Assembly: GCF_000331225.1 (NCBI RefSeq)
Contig: NZ_ANFY01000017.1
Location: 124,001 to 188,000, forward strand
DNA: 64,000 bases
Source of the DNA: Sandarakinorhabdus sp. AAP62
GTDB taxonomy: Bacteria > Pseudomonadota > Alphaproteobacteria > Sphingomonadales > Sphingomonadaceae
Direction: 5' to 3'
Part shown: positions 1 through 8,187 of the stretch, piece after piece
Layout: the number at the start of each line of letters is the position of its first letter
Numbering within the stretch: the first letter of the stretch is position 1
The notes under the pieces: model-generated
The model's database searches: none
What the model was told of the DNA's origin: nothing
The model's input: only the letters and a program-made list of their open reading frames with translations
Position numbers and translations under genes: made by a program

Positions 1-36
1 CGGTGCTTCTTCACGATAACGGGCTGCAAAGTTCAT
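1..36 (-). CDS. possible start of a leftward gene, cut by the window edge
   Basis: A minus-strand ATG at 36-34 opens a frame, MNFAARYREEAP, that runs off the window. A purine-rich GGGGATG stretch lies a few bases upstream and could serve as ribosome binding site. Twelve codons are too few to name a family. The gene would diverge from the carbonic anhydrase gene, sharing the 116-bp gap at 37-152. Confidence 0.3.
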   Translation of the reverse strand, partial: MNFAARYREEAP

Positions 37-152
37 CTGCCGACATCCCCTTTACGCGCTACTCTGGCCGGCCACGAATCGATAAGCATTGGCAGCCGGC
101 CCGGATGCTGAGATAATCGATCCAACATGAATGCTGCATTGCGGAGGATGAG

Positions 153-845
153 ATGCCCGAATTCAAGGCCCTGCTCGAAGGCTATCGCCGGTTTCGCACC
201 GGCGCCTATCAGGAACAGCGCCGGCGCTACGACGCGCTGGCCGACAAGGGGCAGGCCCCGGGCGTGCTGGTGATCAGCTGTTCCGACAGCCGGGTGGACC
301 CGACCCGCATTTTCGATGCGGAACCGGGCCAGATGTTCGTGGTGCGCAATGTCGCCAATCTGGTGCCGCATTTCGATCCCGATCCGACCCACGGCCAGCA
401 CAGCACGTCGGCGGCCATCGAATATGCCGTTACCCAGTTGAAAGTGCACCATATCCTGGTGCTGGGCCATGCCCGCTGCGGCGGCATCAAGGCCAGCCTG
501 GAAGGCACGTTCGACAATGCGGCGCCGGGTGAAGGCGGCTTCATCAACCGCTGGATGAGCCAGATCGCCCCGGCCCGGGATACCATCCGCGCCGCCGCCC
601 AGCTTTCACCCGATATCGATGCCTGCAGCGCGCTGGAACTGGCGTCCATCCGGCTTTCGATCGAAAATCTGCGCAGTTTCCCCTTCATCGCCGCCGCTGA
701 AGCCACGGGCGACCTGCATCTGCAAGGCGCCTTGTTCGATATCGCCGAAGGCGTGCTGCGCGTGCTCAACCACGAAACCGGCAAGTTCGAATCGCTGCCG
801 GTGGAGTGGGAAGAGGAGAATGTGACGGCGCTGAAATCGGCCTGA
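153..845 (+). CDS. beta-class carbonic anhydrase
   Basis: Interconverts CO2 and bicarbonate with a zinc centre in the cytoplasm. The 230-residue length is normal for the family. The zinc and catalytic motifs are visible: CSDSRVDP (Cys plus the Asp-Arg dyad) near residues 44-51, and HARCGGIKA (His and Cys zinc ligands) near residues 105-113. The start at 153 follows a strong GGAGG box. No signal peptide is seen. The gene stands alone, followed by a hairpin at 855-898. Family assignment is secure; the physiological role (bicarbonate supply or pH) is inferred. Confidence 0.95.
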   Translation: MPEFKALLEGYRRFRTGAYQEQRRRYDALADKGQAPGVLVISCSDSRVDPTRIFDAEPGQMFVVRNVANLVPHFDPDPTHGQHSTSAAIEYAVTQLKVHHILVLGHARCGGIKASLEGTFDNAAPGEGGFINRWMSQIAPARDTIRAAAQLSPDIDACSALELASIRLSIENLRSFPFIAAAEATGDLHLQGALFDIAEGVLRVLNHETGKFESLPVEWEEENVTALKSA

Positions 846-854
846 AACGCGAAA

Positions 855-898
855 CGGGCGTATCCGACACAAACAGGGGGGAGTGCCGGATACGCCCG
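855..898 (+). terminator. 12-bp perfect hairpin after the carbonic anhydrase gene, G-rich loop
   Basis: CGGGCGTATCCG at 855-866 pairs perfectly with CGGATACGCCCG at 887-898. The 20-nt loop carries CAGGGGGGAGTG, which resembles a Shine-Dalgarno sequence. There is no U-tract, so it may be a 3'-end stabiliser or Rho-assisted terminator rather than a classical terminator. Confidence 0.55.
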
Positions 899-1030
899 CA
901 GCAGCTTGGCCTTCGACAAGGGCAGTTGCCTCGGGCCGCGCCGTTGCAGACGATATAGGACAATATTGGTCTTGTTTGCAAGCGCCAAGATTGCCTTTCT
1001 GTCATTTTGACCTGCGGCAGGCTGCCGCAG

Positions 1031-1402
1031 CTAGCGTGGTTCGCCATAGGCCCGGCCACGCGGATCACTGCTTCCGGCCGCCTGATTCACGTTGTTCTTG
1101 AACGCGTTATATTTGCATCCAAACGGCCCGGCTGGGCCCCAGCTTCCCGAGCACGTCCCGGCGGTTCCAACATCCGGTCCCAGCAACTTGTTGCGTTCGG
1201 CCGATACGCTGGCGGTGCCGCGCTCACCAATTTCCCGCAACACCGGCAGCGGCGCACGATAGGGCGATTTGGCTGGCTCTCGATCAGCACACACCACAAT
1301 CTCGTCGGGCCGCCGCTTGGGCGGGCACAAGACGCTCCACCCCGGCGGCATCAGGCTGGCAGTGCCTGCAGCGGCCACCGCCAGGGCCGCCAGCAGGCTC
1401 AT
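1031..1402 (-). CDS. small exported protein of sphingomonad type, function unknown
   Basis: A 123-residue protein with an N-terminal signal-like segment (MSLLAALAVAAAGTASL). It then has a PDEIVVCADRE motif and a proline/tyrosine stretch (SPYRAPLP), a pattern I associate with small exported hypothetical proteins of sphingomonads. Four cysteines (VLC, VVC, TCS, GCK) could form disulfides. The start codon overlaps the lpdA stop as TGATG, so translation is coupled to the pyruvate dehydrogenase operon. The longer frame reaching 1756 only shadows lpdA. No biochemical function can be given. Confidence 0.65.
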   Translation of the reverse strand: MSLLAALAVAAAGTASLMPPGWSVLCPPKRRPDEIVVCADREPAKSPYRAPLPVLREIGERGTASVSAERNKLLGPDVGTAGTCSGSWGPAGPFGCKYNAFKNNVNQAAGSSDPRGRAYGEPR

Positions 1403-2796
1403 CAGTAATGCAGCGCCCGGCCGTAGGCGTCGAGAACGCTTTCGTGCATCATCTCGGAGAGCGTCGGATGCGGGAAGATGGTGTGCATCAGCTCCGCCTC
1501 GGTCGTCTCCAGGCCCATGGCGATGGCATAGCCCTGGATCAGTTCGGTGACTTCCGCACCCACCATGTGCGCCCCGAGCAGCTGCCCGGTGGTGGCATCG
1601 AACACCGTCTTCACAAAGCCTTCCGCCTCGCCCAGCGCGATGGCCTTGCCGTTGCCAATGAAGGGGAATTTGCCGACGCGCACCGTGTGGCCGGCCGCCT
1701 TGGCCTTGGCCTCGGTCAGGCCGATGCTGGCCACCTGCGGGCGGGCATAGGTGCAACCCGGAATGCGCGCCACGTCCATCGCATGCGGGTGGCCGCCGGC
1801 GATATGTTCGACCGCGATGATGCCTTCATGGCTGGCCTTGTGCGCCAGCCACGGCGGGCCGGTGACATCGCCGATGGCATAGAGGCCGGGCACGTTGGTG
1901 CGGCACATGCCGTCCGTCACGATATGGCCGCGGTTGGTGGCGACGCCCAGGGCTTCCAGGCCGATATTCTCGGTATTCGGCACGATGCCGATGGCTACGA
2001 TGACATGGCTGTAGCTGTCGGTGGTCGCCTTGCCGTCGGCGGTGGTGATGGTGGCCTTCACCCCGTCCGGCCCCGGCGTCACGTCCGAAACCTTGGCGCC
2101 TGTGACGATGGTCATGCCCTGTTTGGTCAGCGCCTTCTGGGCGAAGGCGGAGACGTCCTCGTCTTCCACCGGCAGGATGCGATCGAGCATTTCGACCACG
2201 GTCACCTTCGCGCCCATGTCGCTGTAGAAGCTGGCGAATTCGACGCCGATCGCACCGGAACCAATCACCAGCAATTTCGACGGCATGGCCGGCGGCACCA
2301 TGGCGTGGCGATAGGTCCACACCCGATTGCCGTCGGCTTCCACGCCTGGCAGGTCACGCGCGCGCGCGCCAGTGGCGACGATGACATTCTTGCCCGTCAG
2401 CACGCGCTCGCCATTGGCCGTGGTGACGGAAACACTGGTGGCCCCGGTCAACCGCCCCTGCCCTTCCACCACTTCGATCTTGTTCTTCTTCATCAAGCCC
2501 TTGACGCCGCTGTTCAGCTGCGCCGCCACCTTGCGGCTGCGGTCGGTGACTTTCTTCAGGTCAAACGACGGCTTCTCCACACTCAGCCCATAGGCATCGG
2601 CATGGGTGATATAATGATAGATTTCGCTGGTGCGCAGCAGCGCCTTGGTCGGGATGCAGCCCCAGTTGAGGCAGATGCCGCCCAGGCGCTCGCGCTCAAC
2701 GATGGCGACCTTCAGGCCCAGTTGCGCCGCGCGGATGGCGGCGACATAGCCGCCGGGGCCCGAGCCGAGGATAACGAGATCATGGGTCGTGGTCAT
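1402..2796 (-). CDS. lpdA: dihydrolipoyl dehydrogenase (E3)
   Basis: FAD enzyme that reoxidises dihydrolipoyl groups of the pyruvate dehydrogenase complex with NAD+. At 464 residues it has the usual length. The FAD-binding GSGPGGYVAAIRAAQLG is at residues 11-27, the redox disulfide is in CLNWGCIPTKAL at about 43-54, and a second Rossmann motif (VIGSGAIGVEFASF) is mid-protein. The C-terminal interface domain contains HTIFPHPTLSEMMHE with the active-site His-Glu pair. Its ATG overlaps the stop of the DUF559 gene (ATGA), making it the last enzyme gene of the pdhA-pdhB-NYN-aceF-DUF559-lpdA operon. Confidence 0.97.
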   Translation of the reverse strand: MTTTHDLVILGSGPGGYVAAIRAAQLGLKVAIVERERLGGICLNWGCIPTKALLRTSEIYHYITHADAYGLSVEKPSFDLKKVTDRSRKVAAQLNSGVKGLMKKNKIEVVEGQGRLTGATSVSVTTANGERVLTGKNVIVATGARARDLPGVEADGNRVWTYRHAMVPPAMPSKLLVIGSGAIGVEFASFYSDMGAKVTVVEMLDRILPVEDEDVSAFAQKALTKQGMTIVTGAKVSDVTPGPDGVKATITTADGKATTDSYSHVIVAIGIVPNTENIGLEALGVATNRGHIVTDGMCRTNVPGLYAIGDVTGPPWLAHKASHEGIIAVEHIAGGHPHAMDVARIPGCTYARPQVASIGLTEAKAKAAGHTVRVGKFPFIGNGKAIALGEAEGFVKTVFDATTGQLLGAHMVGAEVTELIQGYAIAMGLETTEAELMHTIFPHPTLSEMMHESVLDAYGRALHY

Positions 2797-3254
2797 TGTT
2801 CTTCCTTCCCCTCTCCCCTTGCGGGAGAGGGTCGACTCGCCGCAGGCGAGCGGGGTGAGGGGTGCGTCAGCGCCAGAAACAGTCGCTCCGCGACCATCGC
2901 GCGCTGGGTGAGGGTTTCGTGATTCCAGAAGCGCAACACCCGAAGGCCTTGTGCTTCGAGCCAGCGCGTGCGGGCTTCATCGTGTGCATTTTCAGCATGC
3001 TGGCCGCCGTCCGCCTCGACGATCGGGCGATCCGCGAAGCACAGGAAATCAGCAATGTAAGGCCCGACCGGCACTTGCCGTCGAAACTTGTGCCCGGAAA
3101 AGCGCCGATCGCGCAGCAGGTGCCAGAGCGCTTGTTCAGCTGGGGTTGCGGCCTTACGCATGGTGCGGGCGCGTTGCTTCAGAGGCGCAGCCCCCTCACC
3201 CCGCTCGGCTGCGCCGAGTCGACCCTCTCCCGCAAGGGGAGAGGGGATTTTCAT
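2793..3254 (-). CDS. DUF559 endonuclease-like protein between aceF and lpdA
   Basis: 153 codons. The core, residues about 32-125 (from [19 protein letters not shown]), matches the DUF559 family, a Vsr-like PD-(D/E)XK nuclease fold, with candidate acidic residues in YIADFLC and IVEADGGQH. The first ~21 and last ~24 residues ([28 protein letters not shown]) are only the translation of flanking palindromic repeats. Start and stop each overlap the neighbouring gene in an ATGA, so it is read as part of the pyruvate dehydrogenase operon, though it has no plausible role in that complex. The natural start may be the internal ATG at about 3161. Likely a selfish or repeat-associated passenger; its cleavage activity is untested. 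Confidence 0.8.
   Translation of the reverse strand: MKIPSPLAGEGRLGAAERGEGAAPLKQRARTMRKAATPAEQALWHLLRDRRFSGHKFRRQVPVGPYIADFLCFADRPIVEADGGQHAENAHDEARTRWLEAQGLRVLRFWNHETLTQRAMVAERLFLALTHPSPRSPAASRPSPARGEGKEEQ
2808..2862 (-). repeat. two-hairpin palindromic repeat, left flank of DUF559
   Basis: Fifty-five bases containing hairpin 1 (CCCTCTCCC / GGGAGAGGG, 9 bp), a GTCGA linker, and hairpin 2 (CTCGCC-GCA-GGCGAG). It is the inverted copy of 3191-3246. The two differ in the hairpin-2 stem by a C-G to G-C swap that keeps pairing. It contains one GANTC site (2834-2838). Confidence 0.9.
3191..3246 (+). repeat. two-hairpin palindromic repeat, right flank of DUF559
   Basis: Inverted partner of 2808-2862. 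Hairpin 2 here reads CTCGGC-GCA-GCCGAG on the reverse strand, hairpin 1 is identical, and the GTCGA linker is kept with a GAGTC site at 3216-3220. It encodes the N-terminal [11 protein letters not shown] tail of the DUF559 frame. Confidence 0.9.
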
Positions 3255-4537
3255 GCGACCAGCCCCAGCGGGTTTTCGATCAGCGTCTTGACCGCGCTCA
3301 TCAGGGCCGCGCCGTCGGCGCCGTCGATGGCGCGGTGGTCAAAGCTGCCGGTGATGGTCATCACGGTGGCGATGGCCAGTGCATCGCCCTTCACCACGGC
3401 GCGCTTTTCGCCGGTGCCGACGGCCAGGATCATCGCCTGCGGCGGGTTGATCACCGCTTCGAACTGCTTGATGCCGAACATGCCCAGGTTGGACAGGCTG
3501 GCGGTGCCGCCCTGATATTCATGCGGCTGCAGCTTGCCGGCGCGGGCCTTTTCGGCGAGCGATTTCATCTCTGCCGCGATCTGGCTGACGGCCTTGCCAT
3601 CGGCGCCGGCGATGATCGGCGTGATCAGGCCCGAAGGGGCAGCGACCGCGACGCTGATATCGGCGCGGTCATAAACCAGCAGATTGTCACCCGCGAACGA
3701 CACGTTGCACTTCGGCACCTGCTTGAGGCCCAGCGCCAGCGCCTTGATGACGAGGTCATTCACGCTGACCTTGATGCCGCGCGGTTCCAGCGCCTTGTTC
3801 AGTTCGCCGCGCAGCTTCAGCAGCGCATCCAGCTCCACATCAAGCGTCAGGTAGATGTGCGGGATCGACTGCTTGGCCTCGGTCAGGCGGCGGGCGATGA
3901 CCTTGCGCACATTGCCGAGCTTTTCGACCGTGTGGGGGATATCGCTGGTGACGGGCGCGGCTGGGGCCGGAGCGGGTGCCGGGGTTGGCACAGGCGGCGA
4001 CCCCTCTCCCGCCGCCTTCGGCGAGTCGACCTCTCCCCGACGGGGAGAGGTGGCGGCTGCTTCCACATCCGCCCGCACGATCCGCCCCCTTGGCCCGCTG
4101 CCAGCGATATTGGCCAGGTCCACGCCCTTCAGCTCCGCGATGCGGCGGGCGAGCGGGCTGGCGATCACGCGTTCGCCGGCCGGCGCAGGCGCAGCCGGGG
4201 CCGCAACCGGAGCCGATGCAGGCGGCGCAACCGGTGCAGGTGCCGCCACCGGAGCTGGCGCAGATGCAGCCTTGGGTGCCGGCGTTGCCGCCTCCCCATC
4301 CCCGGCAAGCCGCAGGATCACCGTGCCCACCGGCACATTCTCGAGGCCCTCCGGCACGGCCAGTTCGATCACCGTGCCCTCGTCCACGGCCTCCACTTCC
4401 ATTGTGGCCTTGTCGGTCTCGATCTCGGCGATGATGTCACCGGATTTCACCGTATCGCCGGGTTTCACATGCCATTTGGCCAGCGTGCCTACCTCCATGG
4501 TGGGCGACAGGGCGGGCATGGTAACGTCGATTGCCAT
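3251..4537 (-). CDS. aceF: pyruvate dehydrogenase E2, dihydrolipoamide acetyltransferase
   Basis: Transfers the acetyl group from lipoamide to CoA and forms the core of the PDH complex. Domains in order: lipoyl domain (about 1-80, lipoylated Lys in [11 protein letters not shown]), Ala/Pro linker, peripheral subunit-binding domain ([21 protein letters not shown]), second linker, and the catalytic domain ending with the [10 protein letters not shown] active-site motif. The second linker contains a run ([16 protein letters not shown]) coded by an inserted palindromic repeat. I chose ATG 4537, two bases after the NYN stop; an upstream in-frame TTG at 4543 would add two residues. It overlaps the downstream DUF559 start (ATGA). 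Confidence 0.96.
   Translation of the reverse strand: MAIDVTMPALSPTMEVGTLAKWHVKPGDTVKSGDIIAEIETDKATMEVEAVDEGTVIELAVPEGLENVPVGTVILRLAGDGEAATPAPKAASAPAPVAAPAPVAPPASAPVAAPAAPAPAGERVIASPLARRIAELKGVDLANIAGSGPRGRIVRADVEAAATSPRRGEVDSPKAAGEGSPPVPTPAPAPAPAAPVTSDIPHTVEKLGNVRKVIARRLTEAKQSIPHIYLTLDVELDALLKLRGELNKALEPRGIKVSVNDLVIKALALGLKQVPKCNVSFAGDNLLVYDRADISVAVAAPSGLITPIIAGADGKAVSQIAAEMKSLAEKARAGKLQPHEYQGGTASLSNLGMFGIKQFEAVINPPQAMILAVGTGEKRAVVKGDALAIATVMTITGSFDHRAIDGADGAALMSAVKTLIENPLGLVA
4011..4054 (+). repeat. palindromic repeat inserted in frame in the aceF linker
   Basis: A variant of the repeats flanking DUF559: hairpin CGCCG-CCTT-CGGCG, the AGTCGAC linker, then hairpin CCTCTCCCC-GA-CGGGGAGAGG. 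It is read through by aceF as [20 protein letters not shown] in the interdomain linker, so the insertion kept frame and is tolerated. It carries a GAGTC site at 4023-4027. Confidence 0.85.
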
Positions 4538-4539
4538 GA

Positions 4540-5193
4540 TCAATTGTCCACAAAAAGCTGATCAACCAGGGCGCGCTGTTCCTCGTCGTCCGGGTTGTCG
4601 ATCAGGTCGGCCATGTCGAGAAAATAGGCGGCGGCACCGGCCAGCGGCCCGGAATAGCGCACCTGCGTGCCGGCGTCGGATTTCATGCTCCACGCCACGA
4701 CGAGCGCGCGCTTGCCGATGGCGTTGATCTTCTTCACCAGCGGCACGAAATCGCCATCGCCGGCCACCAGCGCCACCACGTCGCAGCGGTCGGACACGGC
4801 AAGATCGAACGCTTCCAGCGCCAGCCACACATCGATGCCCTGTTCCTTGGGCGGCTCGCTGTTGGTGTCGATGCGGGTGAAGTGCGGGGTGATGTTGCTG
4901 GCGGCGAGGATCTGATCGAACACCCGGTCGTTGCGCAGCGATTCCTCGACGAAACTGGCGTTGCGCGCCCGGTCTTCCAGATCGCGCAGCGTGTAGCGGC
5001 CACGGAAATAATGCGCCTCCACCACGCGGGTGCGGGCGCGCGGCACTTCTTCCATGTCGGCGGCGGCGACGCGGATGAAGTCCATCAGTCCCGACAACGA
5101 CAGGCGGCGGCCTGCTTCGTGTTCGAACTTGTAGAAGGTCGATACGCGGTTGAAATAACTGCCATCGATCATCACGGCGACGCGGGTTTGCAT
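4540..5193 (-). CDS. NYN-domain (LabA/DUF88-like) putative RNase inside the pdh operon
   Basis: 217 residues of the NYN family, a PIN-like fold with acidic metal-binding residues. Visible are MIDGSYFN near residues 8-15, [14 protein letters not shown] (conserved Asp) near 119-132 and [16 protein letters not shown] near 141-156. That pattern is typical of LabA/DUF88 proteins, which are predicted or shown ribonucleases. It lies 5 bp after pdhB and 2 bp before aceF, so it is co-transcribed with PDH genes. It may act on RNA, perhaps the operon transcript, but that is only inference. No signal peptide or membrane segment. Confidence 0.85.
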   Translation of the reverse strand: MQTRVAVMIDGSYFNRVSTFYKFEHEAGRRLSLSGLMDFIRVAAADMEEVPRARTRVVEAHYFRGRYTLRDLEDRARNASFVEESLRNDRVFDQILAASNITPHFTRIDTNSEPPKEQGIDVWLALEAFDLAVSDRCDVVALVAGDGDFVPLVKKINAIGKRALVVAWSMKSDAGTQVRYSGPLAGAAAYFLDMADLIDNPDDEEQRALVDQLFVDN

Positions 5194-5198
5194 GATGC

Positions 5199-6578
5199 TT
5201 ACCGGTAACAGACAGCGCGGGCGGCGGTGACAACATCTTCCGCCTTCACCAGCGCCGCCTTTTCCAGATTGGCAGCATAGGGCAGCGGCACATCGACGTT
5301 GGTGACGCGCAGCACCGGGGCATCGAGATCATCGAAGCCCTTTTCCATCACCACCGCCATGATTTCAGAGGCGATGCCACAGGCCGGCCAGCCTTCTTCC
5401 ACCACCACCATGCGGTTGGTTTTCTTCAGCGATGCCAGCACCGTGGCGGTATCCATCGGGCGCAGGGTGCGCAGATCGATCACCTCGGCATTGATGCCCA
5501 TCCCGGCCAGCGTTTCGGCCGCCTGCAGGGCGACGCCGACGCCGATGGAGTAGCTCACCAACGTCACATCGCTGCCCGCGCGCACGATGCGCGCCTTGCC
5601 GATGGGGACGACATGATCGCCTTCCGGCACGTCAAAGCTCTGGCCATAGAGCAGTTCGTTTTCGAGAAACACCACCGGATCGGGGCTGCGAATCGCGGCC
5701 TTCAGCAGGCCCTTGGCATCATCGGCACTGTAGGGCGCAATCACGATCAGGCCGGGCACGCTGGCATACCAGGGGCCGTAATTCTGGCTGTGCTGCGCGG
5801 CCACGCGGCTCGCGGCGCCATTGGGGCCGCGAAACACGATCGGGCAGCGCATCTGGCCGCCCGACATGTAGAGCGTCTTGGCGGCCGAATTGATGATGTG
5901 ATCGATGGCCTGCATGGCGAAATTGAAGGTCATGAACTCCACGATGGGCTTCAGGCCGCCCATCGCCGCGCCAGTGCCCAGGCCGGCAAAGCCATATTCG
6001 GTGATCGGTGTATCAATCACCCGCTTGCCGCCAAATTCTTCCAGCAGGCCCTGCGTCACCTTGTAGGCGCCCTGATATTCGGCAACTTCCTCGCCCATCA
6101 CGAACACGGCCGCGTCGGTGCGCATTTCCTCGGCCATGGCATCACGAAGGGCTTCGCGCACCGTCTGGCGGCGGGTGGGGCCGGTGGGGGCTTCGGGGGC
6201 AGTGGCCGGGCTCGCTGCGCTCGCACCCTCCCCCGACCCCTCCCTTCCAGGGAGGGGAGCAGGAAGCGAATCTCCCCTCCCTTCTTCAAGGGAGGGGCCG
6301 GGGGAGGGTTTCTTCACTGGCTCCGGCGCAGCCGCCTCATCCTCACCGGCAATGATGATGATCGGCGTTCCCACCTTCACGCCCTCGGAACCCGCCGCCA
6401 CCAGCAGCGCCGTCACCGTGCCGCCATCATCGGCTTCCAGTTCCATCGTTGCCTTGTCGGTCTCGATTTCGGCTATCACGTCGCCGGGTTTCACCGTGTC
6501 GCCCACGGCCACCAGCCACTTGGCCAATGTGCCCTCTTCCATGGTGGGCGACATGGCGGGGAGAAGAATCTGCGGCAT
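5199..6578 (-). CDS. pdhB: pyruvate dehydrogenase E1 beta with N-terminal lipoyl domain
   Basis: Forms the thiamine-diphosphate E1 heterotetramer with PdhA. Residues 1-80 are a lipoyl domain ([20 protein letters not shown], lipoylated Lys in [14 protein letters not shown]), a fusion known from alphaproteobacteria. A linker follows with a palindrome-encoded stretch ([16 protein letters not shown] and on), then the transketolase-like E1 beta domain from [15 protein letters not shown] to the C-terminus. ATG 6578 overlaps the pdhA stop as TGATG; an in-frame TTG at 6581 is less likely. The length of 459 residues fits lipoyl-fused E1 beta proteins. Confidence 0.96.
   Translation of the reverse strand: MPQILLPAMSPTMEEGTLAKWLVAVGDTVKPGDVIAEIETDKATMELEADDGGTVTALLVAAGSEGVKVGTPIIIIAGEDEAAAPEPVKKPSPGPSLEEGRGDSLPAPLPGREGSGEGASAASPATAPEAPTGPTRRQTVREALRDAMAEEMRTDAAVFVMGEEVAEYQGAYKVTQGLLEEFGGKRVIDTPITEYGFAGLGTGAAMGGLKPIVEFMTFNFAMQAIDHIINSAAKTLYMSGGQMRCPIVFRGPNGAASRVAAQHSQNYGPWYASVPGLIVIAPYSADDAKGLLKAAIRSPDPVVFLENELLYGQSFDVPEGDHVVPIGKARIVRAGSDVTLVSYSIGVGVALQAAETLAGMGINAEVIDLRTLRPMDTATVLASLKKTNRMVVVEEGWPACGIASEIMAVVMEKGFDDLDAPVLRVTNVDVPLPYAANLEKAALVKAEDVVTAARAVCYR
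6225..6309 (+). repeat. nested palindrome inserted in frame in the pdhB linker
   Basis: The outer arms ACCCTCCCCCG (6225-6235) and CGGGGGAGGGT (6299-6309) are perfect complements. Inside are two hairpins, CCCCTCCC-TTCCA-GGGAGGGG (6237-6257) and one with stem CCCCTCCCTT/AAGGGAGGGG (6274-6297). pdhB translates it as a Pro/Gly/Glu-rich linker. It is related in style but not in exact sequence to the DUF559-flanking repeats. Confidence 0.85.
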
Positions 6579-7648
6579 CAATAGGTTCCCAACAGCACGT
6601 CGGTGTGGAGTTCGCTCAGCGCCGGCTCCGGCGCTTCCAGGGCGAAGTCAGCCGCTTCGGCCACTTCATCGCGCACGTCGCGGTCGATCGCCTTCAACGC
6701 GGCTTCATCGGCGTGGCCTTCATCAAAGATCAGCTTCTTCAGGCCCTCGATCGGGTCGCTCTTCTCGCGCATCGCCTGCACTTCGTCGCGGCTGCGATAT
6801 TTGGCCGGGTCGCTCATCGAATGGCCGCGATAGCGATAGGTCTTCATTTCCAGCAGCAACGGCCCGTTGCCGCCGCGCACCCATTCCACCGCCAGTTTCG
6901 CCGCGCCGCGCACGGCCAGCACGTCCATGCCGTCCACCTGCAGGCCCGGCACGCGGAAGCTTTCGCCGCGGCGATAGAGCTGGTCTTCCGAACTGGCGCG
7001 GTTCACCGATGTGCCCATGGCATATTGATTGTTTTCAATCACGAAGATCACCGGCAGCTTCCACAGCTCGGCCATGTTGAAGCTTTCATACACCTGGCCC
7101 TGGTTGGCGGCACCGTCGCCAAAATAGGTCACGGCGATATGGCCATCATTCTTGTACTTGTGGGCGAATCCCAGGCCAGCACCCAGCGGCACCTGCGCCG
7201 CGACGATGCCGTGGCCGCCAAAGAAGCCATGTTCGACGCTGAACATGTGCATCGAACCGCCCTTGCCGCCGCTGATCCCGGCCGCGCGGCCGGTCAATTC
7301 CGCCATCACCGCCTTGGAACTGATCCCGCAGGCCAGCATGTGGCCGTGATCACGATAGCCGGTGATGATACTGTCACCCTTGATCAGTTCGGCCTGCAGA
7401 CCGACCACCACGGCTTCCTGGCCGATGTAGAGGTGGCAGAAACCGCCGATCTGGCCCATGCCATAGAGTTGCCCGGCGCGTTCCTCGAAGCGGCGGATCA
7501 GCACCATCTGGCGATACATTTCCAGCAGTTGATCGCGTGAGGCGACGAACCGTTCCGGTTCATCAGGCCGCGGCCAGTTGGGGAGAGGCGGGGCGGATGC
7601 GGCCTTGCGGGCACTGTTACGGGCGGGGCTGCGTGCCAAGATGTTCAC
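6578..7648 (-). CDS. pdhA: pyruvate dehydrogenase E1 alpha
   Basis: Decarboxylates pyruvate with thiamine diphosphate as E1 alpha and starts the PDH operon. At 356 residues it has the usual length. The ThDP/Mg motif runs from [15 protein letters not shown] to VIENN. The serine region [15 protein letters not shown] is the segment phosphorylated in mitochondrial homologues. The N-terminal ~40 residues are basic and Ala-rich ([20 protein letters not shown]), likely disordered. The apparent start is GTG 7648, preceded by GAAAGG; no better ATG is present before the conserved domain. Confidence 0.95.
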   Translation of the reverse strand: MNILARSPARNSARKAASAPPLPNWPRPDEPERFVASRDQLLEMYRQMVLIRRFEERAGQLYGMGQIGGFCHLYIGQEAVVVGLQAELIKGDSIITGYRDHGHMLACGISSKAVMAELTGRAAGISGGKGGSMHMFSVEHGFFGGHGIVAAQVPLGAGLGFAHKYKNDGHIAVTYFGDGAANQGQVYESFNMAELWKLPVIFVIENNQYAMGTSVNRASSEDQLYRRGESFRVPGLQVDGMDVLAVRGAAKLAVEWVRGGNGPLLLEMKTYRYRGHSMSDPAKYRSRDEVQAMREKSDPIEGLKKLIFDEGHADEAALKAIDRDVRDEVAEAADFALEAPEPALSELHTDVLLGTY

Positions 7649-7753
7649 CTTTCACTGGCGGTACCATGGAGGTATAAAATGTCGCACCACGCGCGAAAAG
7701 CCCCTATCCCGCGCGAGGTGCCGGATTGGTTAATCGCATCACTTTTCAGGAAA

Positions 7754-8083
7754 TCAGTTGGCGGGCGCAGCCTGCGGCAGCGGCACGATCACCTCGTCCG
7801 GTTTCACCAGATCGAGATTGCGGCGCACCAGTTCATCGGCCAGATCGGGATCGACATGGCGCGGATCGAGCAGCACGAGCCGACGCTGCAACGCTGCCTG
7901 CTGTTCCTCGCTGCTCTGCACGGCTTGTTGCAGTTTCGTACGCTGCACCTTGTATTCATGCCAGGCGACATAACCGGTGGGGCCCGAAACGGCATGAAAC
8001 GCGAAATAGCTGGCAACAGCAACGCACAGCGCCGGCAGCGCGGCACGCGTCATCAGTTGTTGCAAGGTCAGCTTCATCCCCAT
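7754..8083 (-). CDS. FtsB/DivIC-like septum formation initiator
   Basis: 109 residues: short N-terminus, one membrane helix (about 13-35, ALPALCVAVASYFAFHAV), then a heptad-rich coiled coil (KVQRTKLQQAVQSSEEQQAALQRRLVLL) and a short tail (DPDLADELVRRNLDLVKPDEVIVPLP) typical of FtsB. Such bitopic proteins bridge FtsL and FtsQ in the divisome. Its position just upstream of pdhA is a common alphaproteobacterial arrangement. Start ATG 8083, with an alternative at 8077. A gap of 105 bp to pdhA probably holds the pdh promoter. Confidence 0.85.
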   Translation of the reverse strand: MGMKLTLQQLMTRAALPALCVAVASYFAFHAVSGPTGYVAWHEYKVQRTKLQQAVQSSEEQQAALQRRLVLLDPRHVDPDLADELVRRNLDLVKPDEVIVPLPQAAPAN

Positions 8084-8187
8084 CGCATGCGAAACTACGC
8101 AAACACTGGCCTATCCACAAGGCTGCAATCGCACAGAAGTGGTGCTAGCAGTGTCCATAAAGCAACGCTCTGGGGAGGAAATGCACT

